From the NCBI GenBank assembly GCA_031551135.1, contig JAVBOA010000036.1, positions 1 through 64,000 on the forward strand: a DNA stretch of 64,000 bases. The letters run 5' to 3'. Below, piece after piece: positions 32,872 to 43,176 of this stretch. Origin of the DNA: JAITVM01 sp031551135. GTDB lineage: Bacteria > Bacillota > Clostridia > Lachnospirales > JAITVM01. Numbering within the stretch: the first letter of the stretch is position 1; every line of letters begins with the position of its first letter. Position numbers and translations under genes: made by a program. The notes under the pieces are model-generated. The model made no database searches, was not told the DNA's origin, and worked only from the letters and a program-made list of their open reading frames with translations.

Positions 32872-35800
32872 TTAAAGCACAGTAATTTCGGATTTCAAAA
32901 ACTGATACTCAAATTCACTTTTTGGTATAGGCTTGGAATATAAATAGCCTTGCAGAATATTGGCTTTAAATCCGCGCAAAATCTCAGCCTGCATTTCATT
33001 TTCCACGCCTTCTACGCAAATAACCCGGTCGATACTTTGGGTTATTTTAATTATAGAATTTACAAATTCTCTGCAAAAATTATCATTTTCGATATCGATT
33101 ATAAATGAGCGGTCGATTTTTATTTCATCAACAGGCAAATCTCGAAAATAACTGAGCGAAGAATAACCTGTTCCAAAATCGTCAATCGCAATTTTTATAC
33201 CTTTTCGGCGCAATGAGCTTAAAATTTTAATTCCTTTTTGAATATCCATTATCAAAGCGGATTCGGTTATTTCCAGAATTATATGCTTGCAATCCAGTTC
33301 TATTTGATTTAAATAATTTAATAAATTCTCTTCAAAATAATCGCTGACTAATTGGTGAGCTGAAATATTAATGCTTATCGAGAAATTTTCGCTTATATGA
33401 AGTTTTTCCCCGTTCTCCAAATCGCCATTAAGAATCCAATTTTTGCATTGCAATGAAGCTGTTTTCAATACCCATTCGCCGACTTTGTTCATCAGTCCGG
33501 CGTTTTCGAGAGATTGCAAAAATGCAGCCGGCGGAAAAATTTTGCCTTCTGGCGAGCGCCATCTTATCAAAGCTTCGGCTCCGATACAGGTATTCGTTTC
33601 GGCGCTTAAAAGCGGATGATAATATAATTCGAAGCCCTCCATATTATTATCAACGGAACGCCGCAATTCCATTTCCAAATTCAAGCGGGTGTTGTTTTCT
33701 TCGTACAGTTCGTTTGAAAATACAAGCATATTATTTTTACCGCCGATTTTTATTCTATGCAATGCCATATCGCCGTTTCTTAATAATTCTTCCACAGAAT
33801 CCCCAAAAGCCGGATATTCTATGCAGGAAATCGAAAGCGAATATTGATAAGCAATTCCTCGGCATTCGATAGGTTTTTCGCTGAGTTCACGATAAACCGA
33901 CATCTGTTTAACAGCTTGTTCTTTGAGCATATTCGGGAAGATTATAGCAAATAAATCGCCCTCAAAATGATAAACTTTTCCGAAAAATGATTTATTTTCA
34001 TTTAGTAATTTTCCGACATTTTTCAAAAAGCGGTTTCCTTCCGAATAGCTGAAGATACTGTTTACATTGTTAAAATTATCGATATCCATTAAAAACAAAA
34101 AGCCTTTTGATTTTTTAGAAAGCAAAATATTTTCGAGGTCATCAAAGAATTTTGTGCGGTCGGGCAGCCCGGAAACAGGAGAAATATAATGCTCTGAGCG
34201 CAGAGATTTATTGTAGATTTCTAGGGTATTTAAATTATATAAAAGCCCTATAATTAAAAATACTTTGCCTTCAGTATCATAATAAATTTTATTCCTTGAA
34301 GAAATCCAAATTGTTTCTTTATTTTTTCCTTTTATCTTGTATTCAAAATCTAAATCGACAGGAATTCCGGACATTATATCATTTATAAAATCTTTGAAAA
34401 TATTTTTATTTTCTAAACAGAGTGCGTTTTCCAAATTTTGAAAATCATTTTTATGGAGTTGCTTTTCAGATTCAGGGTTTTCGTTTGTACTTAGAAATTC
34501 GGTTATATGCCCGAAAATTAATCTTCGATTGTTTTTGATATCAATAACATACTTTCCGTCTAATAGATTATTGATAATATCTGTGTTTTGCTCAGACTCA
34601 CAGGTAAAACTTGAATCCTTTTTATCGAAAGAATTCAGTTTGTTATCTTTAGTATGATCGCCCGAATTTACATAATTGTTTGAGATACAATATTTGTTGC
34701 GTCCGCTTCTTTTAGCTTCGTACAGTGCTTGGTCTGCGGCATCGAACGATGATTTATAATCCGTTCCACGATCGGGAATAACGCTGGAAATACCGATACT
34801 CAGCGTAACATGAGGAGAAACCGCCGAACGCGGATGAGGCAGCTTTAAATTCCGGATAGCATTAAGGATTCTGTCGGCCATTGCCTTGGCTTGTTCCGGA
34901 TCAACAAAAGGAAGAACTACGACGAATTCTTCGCCGCCATAACGCGCAACAACGTCGGATTTTCTTTTGAAACATGAATTTACGGACGCGGCAACTTTTG
35001 CCAAGCATACATCACCTTGCGGATGCCCGAAATGATCGTTATATAATTTAAAAAAATCAACATCCAATAAAAATATACTGATATATGAATTTGAACGCAT
35101 AGCGTTGCTCCAAAGCTTTTCCGTTTCTATTTCAAAATGTCTGCGGTTTCCGATTTTAGTAAGTTCATCTGTCAGCGACATTTTTTCTAATTTGGAATTC
35201 AAAAAATTTAATTCGCTGTTAAGATAATTTAATTTTGAATTTGAAATAGCCATATTTTTCGCATAAGAAGCCATTTTTTTACTGCTCACAAGAATATTAA
35301 GCCTCGAAATATAAGAATAGATGCCGAATAAAAAAGTGCAAAATGAAATTATAATTGAACCTAATAAATAATTTCCATTGAAAAGAGTAAAGTAATATTT
35401 TGAAATAACGAGCATGTAAACGGCTTGGTTAATAAATAAAACCAGAGATAAATTTTTTGGGGATAATGCCGGCAAAAGTCCGATTGCTAAAGTTGCCATC
35501 ATAAAAAAAACCAAGGAGCGAGATGACACAGAAGCCGAATAATAAAAGAAATATTGCGTCAAAATAATCAATAATATATAGCTGAAAATTATATTATTAT
35601 CGGATTTCGAATATACCTCAGAGTTTTTTATTTTAAGAAAAAAGTAGCCGAAACCAGCGTTCAGCATCAAGCAGAATATGAACGCAAAACCAAAAATATT
35701 TTGTGTTTTAGAAATGTTCAATATATATTTAAAACCGGTAAATGTCTCCAAAAAAAGCACGAAGCTCATAGTGGGGTAAAGCCATTTTTTATTGGAGAGC

Positions 35801-35931
35801 TGCATTGCGCCGGACACATAGTCAAAGTACTCGTTGGATTTAATGATATTAAAAACTTCGTTTACTTTTAGCATTATAGGTTCAGTAATTCTTTTATTAA
35901 ATTCAGTCTCAAATTCGTTGAAATTATCCAT
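32872..35931 (-). CDS. Membrane-bound GGDEF-PAS-GGDEF-EAL protein (cyclic di-GMP metabolism)
   Basis: The 1019-residue protein has an N-terminal membrane domain with six or seven helices (about 45-235). A first diguanylate cyclase domain follows (about 250-415), with an intact ARYGGEEF active site and RRHFEIETEKLW start. Next are a PAS domain (about 480-600), a second GGDEF domain with the site degraded to EGDLF (about 605-755), and an EAL domain (about 765-1010). The EAL domain has GAEALIRW, EITES, DDFGTGYSSL and VEGVEN intact. It may therefore both make and break cyclic di-GMP, with the dead GGDEF as a possible GTP sensor. The start is the ATG at 35929-35931 after GGAGG. It probably affects motility or surface behaviour. 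Confidence 0.93.
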   Translation of the reverse strand: MDNFNEFETEFNKRITEPIMLKVNEVFNIIKSNEYFDYVSGAMQLSNKKWLYPTMSFVLFLETFTGFKYILNISKTQNIFGFAFIFCLMLNAGFGYFFLKIKNSEVYSKSDNNIIFSYILLIILTQYFFYYSASVSSRSLVFFMMATLAIGLLPALSPKNLSLVLFINQAVYMLVISKYYFTLFNGNYLLGSIIISFCTFLFGIYSYISRLNILVSSKKMASYAKNMAISNSKLNYLNSELNFLNSKLEKMSLTDELTKIGNRRHFEIETEKLWSNAMRSNSYISIFLLDVDFFKLYNDHFGHPQGDVCLAKVAASVNSCFKRKSDVVARYGGEEFVVVLPFVDPEQAKAMADRILNAIRNLKLPHPRSAVSPHVTLSIGISSVIPDRGTDYKSSFDAADQALYEAKRSGRNKYCISNNYVNSGDHTKDNKLNSFDKKDSSFTCESEQNTDIINNLLDGKYVIDIKNNRRLIFGHITEFLSTNENPESEKQLHKNDFQNLENALCLENKNIFKDFINDIMSGIPVDLDFEYKIKGKNKETIWISSRNKIYYDTEGKVFLIIGLLYNLNTLEIYNKSLRSEHYISPVSGLPDRTKFFDDLENILLSKKSKGFLFLMDIDNFNNVNSIFSYSEGNRFLKNVGKLLNENKSFFGKVYHFEGDLFAIIFPNMLKEQAVKQMSVYRELSEKPIECRGIAYQYSLSISCIEYPAFGDSVEELLRNGDMALHRIKIGGKNNMLVFSNELYEENNTRLNLEMELRRSVDNNMEGFELYYHPLLSAETNTCIGAEALIRWRSPEGKIFPPAAFLQSLENAGLMNKVGEWVLKTASLQCKNWILNGDLENGEKLHISENFSISINISAHQLVSDYFEENLLNYLNQIELDCKHIILEITESALIMDIQKGIKILSSLRRKGIKIAIDDFGTGYSSLSYFRDLPVDEIKIDRSFIIDIENDNFCREFVNSIIKITQSIDRVICVEGVENEMQAEILRGFKANILQGYLYSKPIPKSEFEYQFLKSEITVL

Positions 35932-36381
35932 GGTTATAGATCCTCCGTTTATCAATTTCAGGACACCGGCTAAATATTTTATCTTTTGTTTGAGATTGTT
36001 TAATATGAGCATATTCTTTAAGAGGTAAATAGTATAAAAAATTTTTTTAATTACCGAACTCTTATTTTGCCAGAACATAGTAATCTTTATTCAAGGATAA
36101 AACCATGAGTGCTGTGCGATTCTGATGTACAGATTACTATAGTATTTATATATTTATCGTCCTATGATTTATATCACTTAAGCAGCGTAAGTTTTGGAAA
36201 ACACGATTTTGCCTTGATATTGGGGTTTTTGCGGATTATAAAGATATCGACAATTGTTCGGGACTACAGATTTTTCTCGACTACTATCTTTTTGAGGTAT
36301 ATGAGGTATATAATATAAACGTGGAGTCCGACAAGGACGGACAAAAAATTCAAACATAATTCAAAGCACGGAGGTTTTTTG
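35932..36381. promoter_or_regulatory. Divergent intergenic region
   Basis: These 450 bases separate the GGDEF/EAL gene from the UPF0316 gene. On the plus strand TATAAT lies at 36309-36314 with no good -35, next to a short tandem string GAGGTATATGAGGTATATAA. A small stem GTCCG/CGGAC occurs at about 36326-36342. On the minus strand a TATACT near 36024-36032 is a possible -10. No gene is evident. Confidence 0.35.
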
Positions 36382-36897
36382 ATGTCGAGTATTATTATTT
36401 ATCTTGCTATTTTTTTTGCAAAACTTATTGAGGTTTCTGCTGCAACGCTGAGGATGGTTCTGATCAATCGCGGACAAAAGCTTCTGGGTTCTGTTATTGG
36501 TTTTTTTGAGATATTAATCTGGTTATATGTGGTTAATCTTGTTTTGAAGGATGTAACTCAGGATCTGGTAAAAGTTTTCGTATACTGCCTTGCGTTTTCG
36601 ATGGGAAATTATCTTGGGACAACTATAGAAGAAAAATTGGCTTTGGGAATGTCGCTGATGGAAGTTCTGATAGATGTCGAAAAATCCCCGCTGCTAGTTT
36701 CTATTTTGCATAAAAATGGATATGGCGTGTCGGTTATTAATTCAAATGGTGTAGAAAAAAAGATGAATATAATAAAAATATATTTGAAACGAAAAAGCAT
36801 TCCGGATGCTTATGCAATCATAACAAAGAGCTTTCCGGAAAGTATAATCAGCGTCAGCGATGTGAAAACCGTTGTCGGAGGTTTTATAAAAAAATGA
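36382..36897 (+). CDS. UPF0316 family membrane protein (YebE-like)
   Basis: The 171-residue protein has three membrane helices (about 3-25, 36-58, 62-85) matching the DUF5698 domain, then a cytoplasmic DUF2179 domain (about 95-170) with KSIPDAYAIITKSFPESIIS. The DUF2179 part also ends YitT-type proteins and is thought to bind small ligands. Function is unknown. The start is the ATG at 36382 after GGAGG, and sbcD follows 19 bases after the stop, so they may share a transcript. Confidence 0.85.
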   Translation: MSSIIIYLAIFFAKLIEVSAATLRMVLINRGQKLLGSVIGFFEILIWLYVVNLVLKDVTQDLVKVFVYCLAFSMGNYLGTTIEEKLALGMSLMEVLIDVEKSPLLVSILHKNGYGVSVINSNGVEKKMNIIKIYLKRKSIPDAYAIITKSFPESIISVSDVKTVVGGFIKK

Positions 36898-36916
36898 TTT
36901 AGAAAATGGAGGAAAT

Positions 36917-38113
36917 ATGAAAATTCTGCATACATCCGATTGGCATTTGGGAAAATCGCTCGAAGATTATTCTCGAATATCCGAACAGGAAATGTTTATA
37001 GATGAATTGTGCGAAATATGCGATAAACACGAAATCGAATTATTGATTATTGCCGGAGATATTTATGATAATTCGAATCCGCCGGCGACCGCGGAAAAAT
37101 TATTTTATAAAGCAATTACGCGCCTTTCGAAAAACGGAACGCGAAAAATAATTGTATCGGCAGGAAATCACGATTCTGCGGCTCGGCTTATGGCAATCAG
37201 CCCTTTGGTTTTGGATAAGGGCATAATAATAAGTGGAAAATTAAATACAATTGTTCCGACAGGCGTTTATCCGGATTTCGAAATCGTAAATTCTGGCATA
37301 GGATTTTTTGAAATGAAAATAAATGGCGTGAGCGTTGTTGTTGCCTCGATGGCGTACCCAAGCGAAAGAAATATCGGAGGCTCTATTTTTAATTTGGATT
37401 CATCTGAAAACCAAAAAGAATATTCCGAAAAAATAAAAGAAATTATCGAAACACTGGAAGAAAATTTTCGGGAAGACAGTATAAATATTTTTATCGGACA
37501 TTTCTATATTATCGGCGGTGCTATCGAAAAATCCGAAAGGGATATTTCGCTTGGCGGTGCTTATGCCGTAAGCTCTGAGATTTTACCCAAAAAAGCGGAT
37601 TATATCGCAATGGGGCATTTGCACAGGCCGCAAAAAATCGGAAATACCAAAAATGCCTTTTATTCCGGTTCGCCGATTCAATATGATAAATCCGAAATAA
37701 ATCACCCGAAATGCGTATTTATTGCCGATATCGATAAATCGGAAAATAAAGTCGAAAAGATTTATCTGCGCAATTATAAACCGATTGAAATCTGGAAAGC
37801 AGAATCTATTGAGGAGGCTTTGGAAATTTGTAAAAATAATTCCAACAAAGATTGTTATGTTTATTTGGAAATTCTATGCGACAGAGTTTTATTGCAGAGC
37901 GAATTTAAAGAGCTGAAAACATTGAAACCCGATATAGTGGAAATTATTCCGATTTTGAAAAATACCGAGGATGAATTCAGATATGAACATAAAGAAGATA
38001 AAGGCATAGAAGACGAATTTGTCGAGTTTTATAGCTTGAAGCGCGGCACAAAACCAACGGATGAAGTGATAAAAGCCTTTTTGGATAAGGTTTATGAGGA
38101 GGACTTTAGTTGA
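36917..38113 (+). CDS. sbcD: Exonuclease subunit SbcD (Mre11 type)
   Basis: The 398-residue metallophosphoesterase is the nuclease half of SbcCD, which cuts DNA hairpins and blocked ends. All motifs are present: HTSDWHLGKSL, AGDIYDNSNPP, SAGNHDSAARL, IGHFY and MGHLHRPQ. The C-terminal capping part (about 290-398) contacts SbcC. The stop overlaps the TTG start of sbcC by 4 bases. Confidence 0.95.
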   Translation: MKILHTSDWHLGKSLEDYSRISEQEMFIDELCEICDKHEIELLIIAGDIYDNSNPPATAEKLFYKAITRLSKNGTRKIIVSAGNHDSAARLMAISPLVLDKGIIISGKLNTIVPTGVYPDFEIVNSGIGFFEMKINGVSVVVASMAYPSERNIGGSIFNLDSSENQKEYSEKIKEIIETLEENFREDSINIFIGHFYIIGGAIEKSERDISLGGAYAVSSEILPKKADYIAMGHLHRPQKIGNTKNAFYSGSPIQYDKSEINHPKCVFIADIDKSENKVEKIYLRNYKPIEIWKAESIEEALEICKNNSNKDCYVYLEILCDRVLLQSEFKELKTLKPDIVEIIPILKNTEDEFRYEHKEDKGIEDEFVEFYSLKRGTKPTDEVIKAFLDKVYEEDFS

Positions 38114-41100
38114 AACCCGTTTTGCTGAAAATAAAAGGCTTGAACAGCTTTTTGCAGGAACAGATAATTGATTTTACCCGTTTATCGAAATTTGGTTTTT
38201 TTGGAATTTTCGGACCCACCGGCAGCGGAAAGTCTTCGATTATCGACGCAATAACGCTTGCACTTTACGGCGAAGTTTCGAGATTTGACGGAAATTCTAA
38301 AACGAGCCAGTTTATTAATATTAATTCTGAGCTTACATATGTTTATTTTGAGTTTGCGATTCAGGAAAAAATATATATAGTCGAACGCCAATATAAATTT
38401 AAAAACAAAAATCTGAGTAATACTATGGGTAGGCTTTCACTGAAATACGGATCGGATATTGGACTTCCGGAAGATAAAGTCAGCAAAATAACTCCGAAAA
38501 TTATCGAGATTATCGGCGCGACTTATGAGGATTTTAAGCGTACCATTATTTTGCCGCAGGGGAAATTCAGCGAGTTTCTGCTTTTGAAATCCGAACCGCG
38601 AAGAAAAATGTTGGAAAGAATTTTTAATCTTGAAAAATACGGAGAAGATTTTCGCAAAAAATTTAACCAGTCAGAGAAAGAAAATTTGAATTTATTGGGA
38701 AATATTGAAAGCCAGCTAAAAATTTATGAATCTGTTTCACAAGAAGAATTGGACAAATTAATTAATGAGAATTTTGCGGCATCGCAAAATATAAATAGGA
38801 TATCCGAAGATTTAGAAAAAGACCGAAATCTTTTGATTAAGCTGAATGAATATCAAAAATCCAGTCGGGAATTGAATGAATATAATAAAAAACGCCAAGA
38901 ATTATCGAGTCAAATTGAATATATTAATGAAATAAAAACTAAAGCCAATATCGCAAAAAATGCTCAAAAACTAAAGCCGACAATAGAAAAATATAAAAAC
39001 CAAAACAAAACTCTATCCGAAAAAAAATTCAAACATGTGGAATTGAAAGAGAAATATGACAAGATTTTGAAATCTGAAGACGAATTGCAATTAAAACTCG
39101 AGAGTATTAAAAAAGACAAAGAAACAAAAATTCCTTTTTTGGAAAATGAATTAAGGGAATTAAAAAGCATTATTGAAATCAGCGAAGCCCTTAGAATTCT
39201 CGAGATTGAGCGTGATAAATTGCGTGAGGAATTTAAGGACAAGAAAACGATTCAGGATAATTTTATAAAATTCTTTGAAGAATTGAAAAATTCGGAGAAG
39301 AAACTCAGAGATCAATTAAAGCAAATTTTATATGAAAAAAATGAAAATTATTTTGCGCCCGAATACCGAGATGACGTAACAAACGGATTTAATATAACAA
39401 ACGAAATAATCCGCTTAAACAAAGAAAAGCAGCTTTTAACGGAAAAGAAAATCACATGCGAAAAAGCTTTGATTGAAATGATTTCAAGATTAGAAGCGGG
39501 CGAATCAAGAATTATTAATGAAAAACTAAAACTCGAATCAATAAACAATGAATTGGAGCAATGTTCGAAAACAGATATAAATAAGCTTTCCGAGCTTAGT
39601 CAAAAGATTATTGATTTGACAAACGAATTTAAATATAAAGAAAATTTATTTAAAACAAAATCAGATTTAAACAAAAAAATCACTAAAATCGAGAATGAAA
39701 TAAATAAACTCGAAATCGCAAAAAGAAATTTTGATAGCACTAAACTTATTGAAGAATTGCAAGAAATTGAAAAAGTGATTTCAAATTCGGATTTCGAAAA
39801 AGCTTTGTATATAATAAAGCAGAATCTTAATAAAGGCGATACTTGCCCTATATGCGGAAGTGAATTAACAGAAATTTCGTCCAACAATGAATTTCATGAT
39901 TCATCATCAGATGAAATACAGCTGCTGATAAAAAGAAAATCAGAAATCGAAGAAAAAATAAAGGATTTGGAATCAGAGCTTAACAAAATTAATATTACAT
40001 CTAAGCTTAAAATTGAAGAAAGAGACAATTTACGCAAGGAAGCGGATTTGATTGAGATTTCTGAAAACGAAATTGAGATTCTTGAAAATGAGCTTAAATC
40101 TCAAAATTTAGAGCACGAAAAAATGAAGAATGAATTTGAAACAAATGCGAAAACATTAAAAAAGCTTAACTGCGAAAAAGAAATATTATTGGATTTGCTG
40201 AATAAAATTGAAATGGACAAGGCTCAAAATTTGGCTAATATCGAAAATAAAAAGAAAGAGCAAATTGAAATCAATAATAATTTAACAGAAAATGATAATT
40301 CGATAAACAGTAAAAAAACAGAGATTTCAGAGATTTTGATTGATGTTGATTTCAAAGAAGAATACGAAAAAATAAAAAAATCAGATATTATTCTTGCCGG
40401 ACTTTATAAAAACGAAAAAAAGATAAATAAAGAATTGGACGCATTAGAGCTTAAAATTATGGAGGCTGAAAAACAAAAGCAAAAAATTGATTCCGAATTT
40501 GAAGAAGTGAAAAACAAGGGAATCGAAAAAAACTCTTTAATTTCAGCTAAAGCTGAAGAATTGAACAAACTTCCGAAATATACGGACCCGAAAGCGAAGT
40601 TTTTAGAGTCGGAAAACGAAAAAAATAAAATTTTGGATTCCGAAATAAAAACGGCTGAAAAAATGAAATTAATTTCTGATAACAAACAAAATCTGCAAAA
40701 TGAAATTTCGGCATTGAAGGGCGAAATAAAATCTACCCAAACTCAAATGGACGAATATAAAACCGAGCTTGAAAAGGGTTTGAAAGAATATAATTTTGCC
40801 GATATCGAAGAAGCCGAAAAGTCCTGTTTGCCGGAGGAAAATATTTTCGAATTCGAAGACAAAATCAATAATTACAATGACGAACTAAAACTGAATAACG
40901 AAAATATTTCGAGAACAGAAAAGATTTTGGAGGGTGTCGAGCTCAATGATTTGGACGGGCGAATTTTATCGCTTGATTCGAAAATCAAGGAGATGGACGG
41001 AATTTTCTTGAAGCTAAAGGAAGATGCCGCTGTCCTCAATTCGAAAATCGAAAAAATGCAAAAAGATTTAGTTTTTGTAAATAAGCTTAATCAAGAAAAG

Positions 41101-41634
41101 GCTGAGATAAATCATCAAATTGATATTTATAAAGATTTGGCAGAGGTATTCCGAAGCAATAAATTTGTTGAATATCTGGCGAAAAAGCAATTGAAATATA
41201 TAACCGCCGAAGCTTCCGCGCGCCTGAAGCGCATGACAAAAGGACGCTATGCGATAGAATTGGACGAAACTTTTGACAATGCCGAATTTATTATTCGGGA
41301 TGATTTTAACGGAGGAGTTCGGCGAACACCGCTCACGCTTTCCGGCGGCGAAACCTTTATTGTATCGCTTTGCTTGGCACTTGCGCTTTCTTCAAAAATT
41401 CAATTAAAAAATAAATCTCCGTTAGAATTTTTCTTTTTAGATGAAGGATTCGGAACTTTGGATAAAAAATCATTGGAAGTTGTTGTGGAATGTTTAATCA
41501 GCTTGAGGAGTGAAAAACTAACAGTCGGAGTGATTTCGCATTCCGAAGAGCTGAAAGAATATGTAGAAATAAAGCTTTTGGTAGAAAGCCCGAAACAATT
41601 TGAACATGGTTCGCTGGTCAAAATTGAAGCATAG
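38110..41634 (+). CDS. sbcC: Exonuclease subunit SbcC (Rad50 type)
   Basis: The 1174-residue ATPase has an N-terminal half with Walker A GPTGSGKSS, a very long coiled coil interrupted by the zinc hook CPICG at about 579-583, and a C-terminal half with signature LTLSGGETFIVSL and Walker B LEFFFLDEGFGTLD. It opens DNA ends for SbcD in an ATP-dependent manner. The start is a TTG overlapping the sbcD stop, with GAGGAGG about ten bases upstream. The coiled coil is rich in Lys and Glu, as usual. A palindromic hairpin begins at the stop codon. Confidence 0.95.
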   Translation: MKPVLLKIKGLNSFLQEQIIDFTRLSKFGFFGIFGPTGSGKSSIIDAITLALYGEVSRFDGNSKTSQFININSELTYVYFEFAIQEKIYIVERQYKFKNKNLSNTMGRLSLKYGSDIGLPEDKVSKITPKIIEIIGATYEDFKRTIILPQGKFSEFLLLKSEPRRKMLERIFNLEKYGEDFRKKFNQSEKENLNLLGNIESQLKIYESVSQEELDKLINENFAASQNINRISEDLEKDRNLLIKLNEYQKSSRELNEYNKKRQELSSQIEYINEIKTKANIAKNAQKLKPTIEKYKNQNKTLSEKKFKHVELKEKYDKILKSEDELQLKLESIKKDKETKIPFLENELRELKSIIEISEALRILEIERDKLREEFKDKKTIQDNFIKFFEELKNSEKKLRDQLKQILYEKNENYFAPEYRDDVTNGFNITNEIIRLNKEKQLLTEKKITCEKALIEMISRLEAGESRIINEKLKLESINNELEQCSKTDINKLSELSQKIIDLTNEFKYKENLFKTKSDLNKKITKIENEINKLEIAKRNFDSTKLIEELQEIEKVISNSDFEKALYIIKQNLNKGDTCPICGSELTEISSNNEFHDSSSDEIQLLIKRKSEIEEKIKDLESELNKINITSKLKIEERDNLRKEADLIEISENEIEILENELKSQNLEHEKMKNEFETNAKTLKKLNCEKEILLDLLNKIEMDKAQNLANIENKKKEQIEINNNLTENDNSINSKKTEISEILIDVDFKEEYEKIKKSDIILAGLYKNEKKINKELDALELKIMEAEKQKQKIDSEFEEVKNKGIEKNSLISAKAEELNKLPKYTDPKAKFLESENEKNKILDSEIKTAEKMKLISDNKQNLQNEISALKGEIKSTQTQMDEYKTELEKGLKEYNFADIEEAEKSCLPEENIFEFEDKINNYNDELKLNNENISRTEKILEGVELNDLDGRILSLDSKIKEMDGIFLKLKEDAAVLNSKIEKMQKDLVFVNKLNQEKAEINHQIDIYKDLAEVFRSNKFVEYLAKKQLKYITAEASARLKRMTKGRYAIELDETFDNAEFIIRDDFNGGVRRTPLTLSGGETFIVSLCLALALSSKIQLKNKSPLEFFFLDEGFGTLDKKSLEVVVECLISLRSEKLTVGVISHSEELKEYVEIKLLVESPKQFEHGSLVKIEA

Positions 41635-41656
41635 AATGGCGCAATTGCGCCATTCT
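41633..41656. terminator. Palindromic hairpin after sbcC
   Basis: The palindrome GAATGGCGCAATTGCGCCAT continues with TC and overlaps the last base of the sbcC stop codon. It matches the hairpin at 24801-24822 except at one base. It lies between convergent genes and can act in both directions. Confidence 0.6.
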
Positions 41657-41661
41657 GCATG

Positions 41662-42033
41662 CTACTCTTTTTTTTCGTCAATCATCAAAATAGCGTCAGT
41701 TTTTTCTTTTCGATTATCGAGCCATTTTTTAAAGCTTTCTTTATCATCTTTTACAAAAACCGCTACCCAAAGCAAAAGCGCAGTCGGTATGAAATCTGTA
41801 AACGGAATTAATTCTTCTGCGGAATTAAAAATACCGCCGCCAAAACTTTTAAATTTTCCGTATTTCCAAAACAAAGCCATCAAAATAAGACCGCTGATAG
41901 GCGCAAAAATCAGGTCAGAGGTTTCGGCAAGCGCAGGGATTAAATACGATACAGCACCTAAAATATCTAAAACGATGCAAATAGCGAATTTTGTCCATTT
42001 TTCATCAGAATATATTTTTAATAATTTGTCCAC
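41662..42033 (-). CDS. Small membrane protein, unknown function
   Basis: The 123-residue protein has three hydrophobic segments (about 16-35, 40-60, 75-95) and a charged C-terminal tail. The segment FNSAEELIPFTDFIPTALLL resembles a conserved but uncharacterised family I cannot name. The start is GTG at 42031-42033, eight bases after GGAGG. It is monocistronic and convergent with sbcC. Confidence 0.65.
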   Translation of the reverse strand: MDKLLKIYSDEKWTKFAICIVLDILGAVSYLIPALAETSDLIFAPISGLILMALFWKYGKFKSFGGGIFNSAEELIPFTDFIPTALLLWVAVFVKDDKESFKKWLDNRKEKTDAILMIDEKKE

Positions 42034-42178
42034 AAAGAATACCTCCGATTATTTTTTTATATATACGGTTTTTTTTGACATAATATTCTGGTTTATAAAA
42101 AATGATAAAAGCTAAGCATATTATATTGATTTAAAAAAATAGGAATTATAATCAAGAATAAAAATCGGAGTGTTTGAA

Positions 42179-43117
42179 ATGCAATTTATTTCTATAAAAA
42201 ACGGACGTGAAACAAAATTTAAAAATCTTTCGAAAGACGAAAATTATTTTATAATTTGCACGCCGGAGGAATTGATTGAAAAACAGGATTATTTTAAATT
42301 TGACAGTTCAACAATAATTGATTGTGTTAATTATGATGAAAATGTCCGCTTCAGTTCTTTTTCCGGCTATGATTTTATATCTATGATTCATTTTTATTTG
42401 GACGGAAATATTATAAATTTGTCCGAGCTGAATATTTATGTTGGGGCGAAATATTTAGTTTTAGTTCTGCCCGGCGGCTACGAAAATACCGTTTTCAACA
42501 ATCTCAAAGAGGAATGTATAAAAAGAATTTCGAATTTCCTTCCGGAGGAAGTCTCTTTGAACAGAATTTATTATTGTATTTTTGATTGGCTGCTCACCGA
42601 TTTATCAAATATACTTGAAGTTATTGAGGATAATATAAACGAAATCGAGGATTCGATTACAAAAAAATTATCGAAAGACGATTTGGGTAAAATTAATAAT
42701 ATTAAATCTACGGTCTATAAGATTAAAAAGCACGTACGGCCGCTTTTATATATCGGCGACCAATTTTTAATAAATGAGAATAAATTTATTGAGCCCGAAA
42801 ATTTGAAGTTTTTCAAAAATATTGACGTGAGGATAAATAAGATTTTTGATTTTTGCGTTTCGATTCAAGAATTTGCGAATCAGGTTTTAATAATGTATGA
42901 AAGCCGGGTCACGATGCAGACAAACGATATAGTGACAAAACTGACCGTTCTGACTTTGTTTTTCGCACCGCTGACGATAATCACCGGAATTTACGGAATG
43001 AATTTTGAGCATATGCCCGAATTGAAATGGACTTACGGTTATCCGTTTGCGTTTTTGCTTATGATATTGGTTTTGCTGATAATTTATATTTTGCTGAAAA
43101 TCAGAAAATGGATTTAA
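42179..43117 (+). CDS. corA: CorA-family divalent cation (Mg/Co) channel
   Basis: The 312-residue protein has a large cytoplasmic domain, a long helix (about 150-255) and two C-terminal membrane helices. The signature YGMNFEHMPE sits in the loop between them and defines the family. The start is the ATG at 42179 after CGGAG. No Mg riboswitch is visible in the short upstream gap. A hairpin (43123-43140) follows. Confidence 0.92.
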   Translation: MQFISIKNGRETKFKNLSKDENYFIICTPEELIEKQDYFKFDSSTIIDCVNYDENVRFSSFSGYDFISMIHFYLDGNIINLSELNIYVGAKYLVLVLPGGYENTVFNNLKEECIKRISNFLPEEVSLNRIYYCIFDWLLTDLSNILEVIEDNINEIEDSITKKLSKDDLGKINNIKSTVYKIKKHVRPLLYIGDQFLINENKFIEPENLKFFKNIDVRINKIFDFCVSIQEFANQVLIMYESRVTMQTNDIVTKLTVLTLFFAPLTIITGIYGMNFEHMPELKWTYGYPFAFLLMILVLLIIYILLKIRKWI

Positions 43118-43122
43118 TAAAA

Positions 43123-43140
43123 GGGCAGATTTCTCTGCCC
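43123..43140. terminator. Hairpin after corA
   Basis: GGGCAG and CTGCCC pair around a six-base loop between the convergent corA and fliS genes. The T-run is interrupted. Confidence 0.55.
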
Positions 43141-43176
43141 TGAAATATTTTTCTATAAATCAAAATGGAAATAGAA
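43141..43176 (-). mobile_element. End fragment of the MITE-like element
   Basis: The string TTTTTCTATAAATCAAAATG with flanks matches the last 35 bases of the copy at 62349-62462, but the TA end is mutated (AGAAT for AGTAT). It lies between the corA hairpin and the fliS stop codon. Confidence 0.55.
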
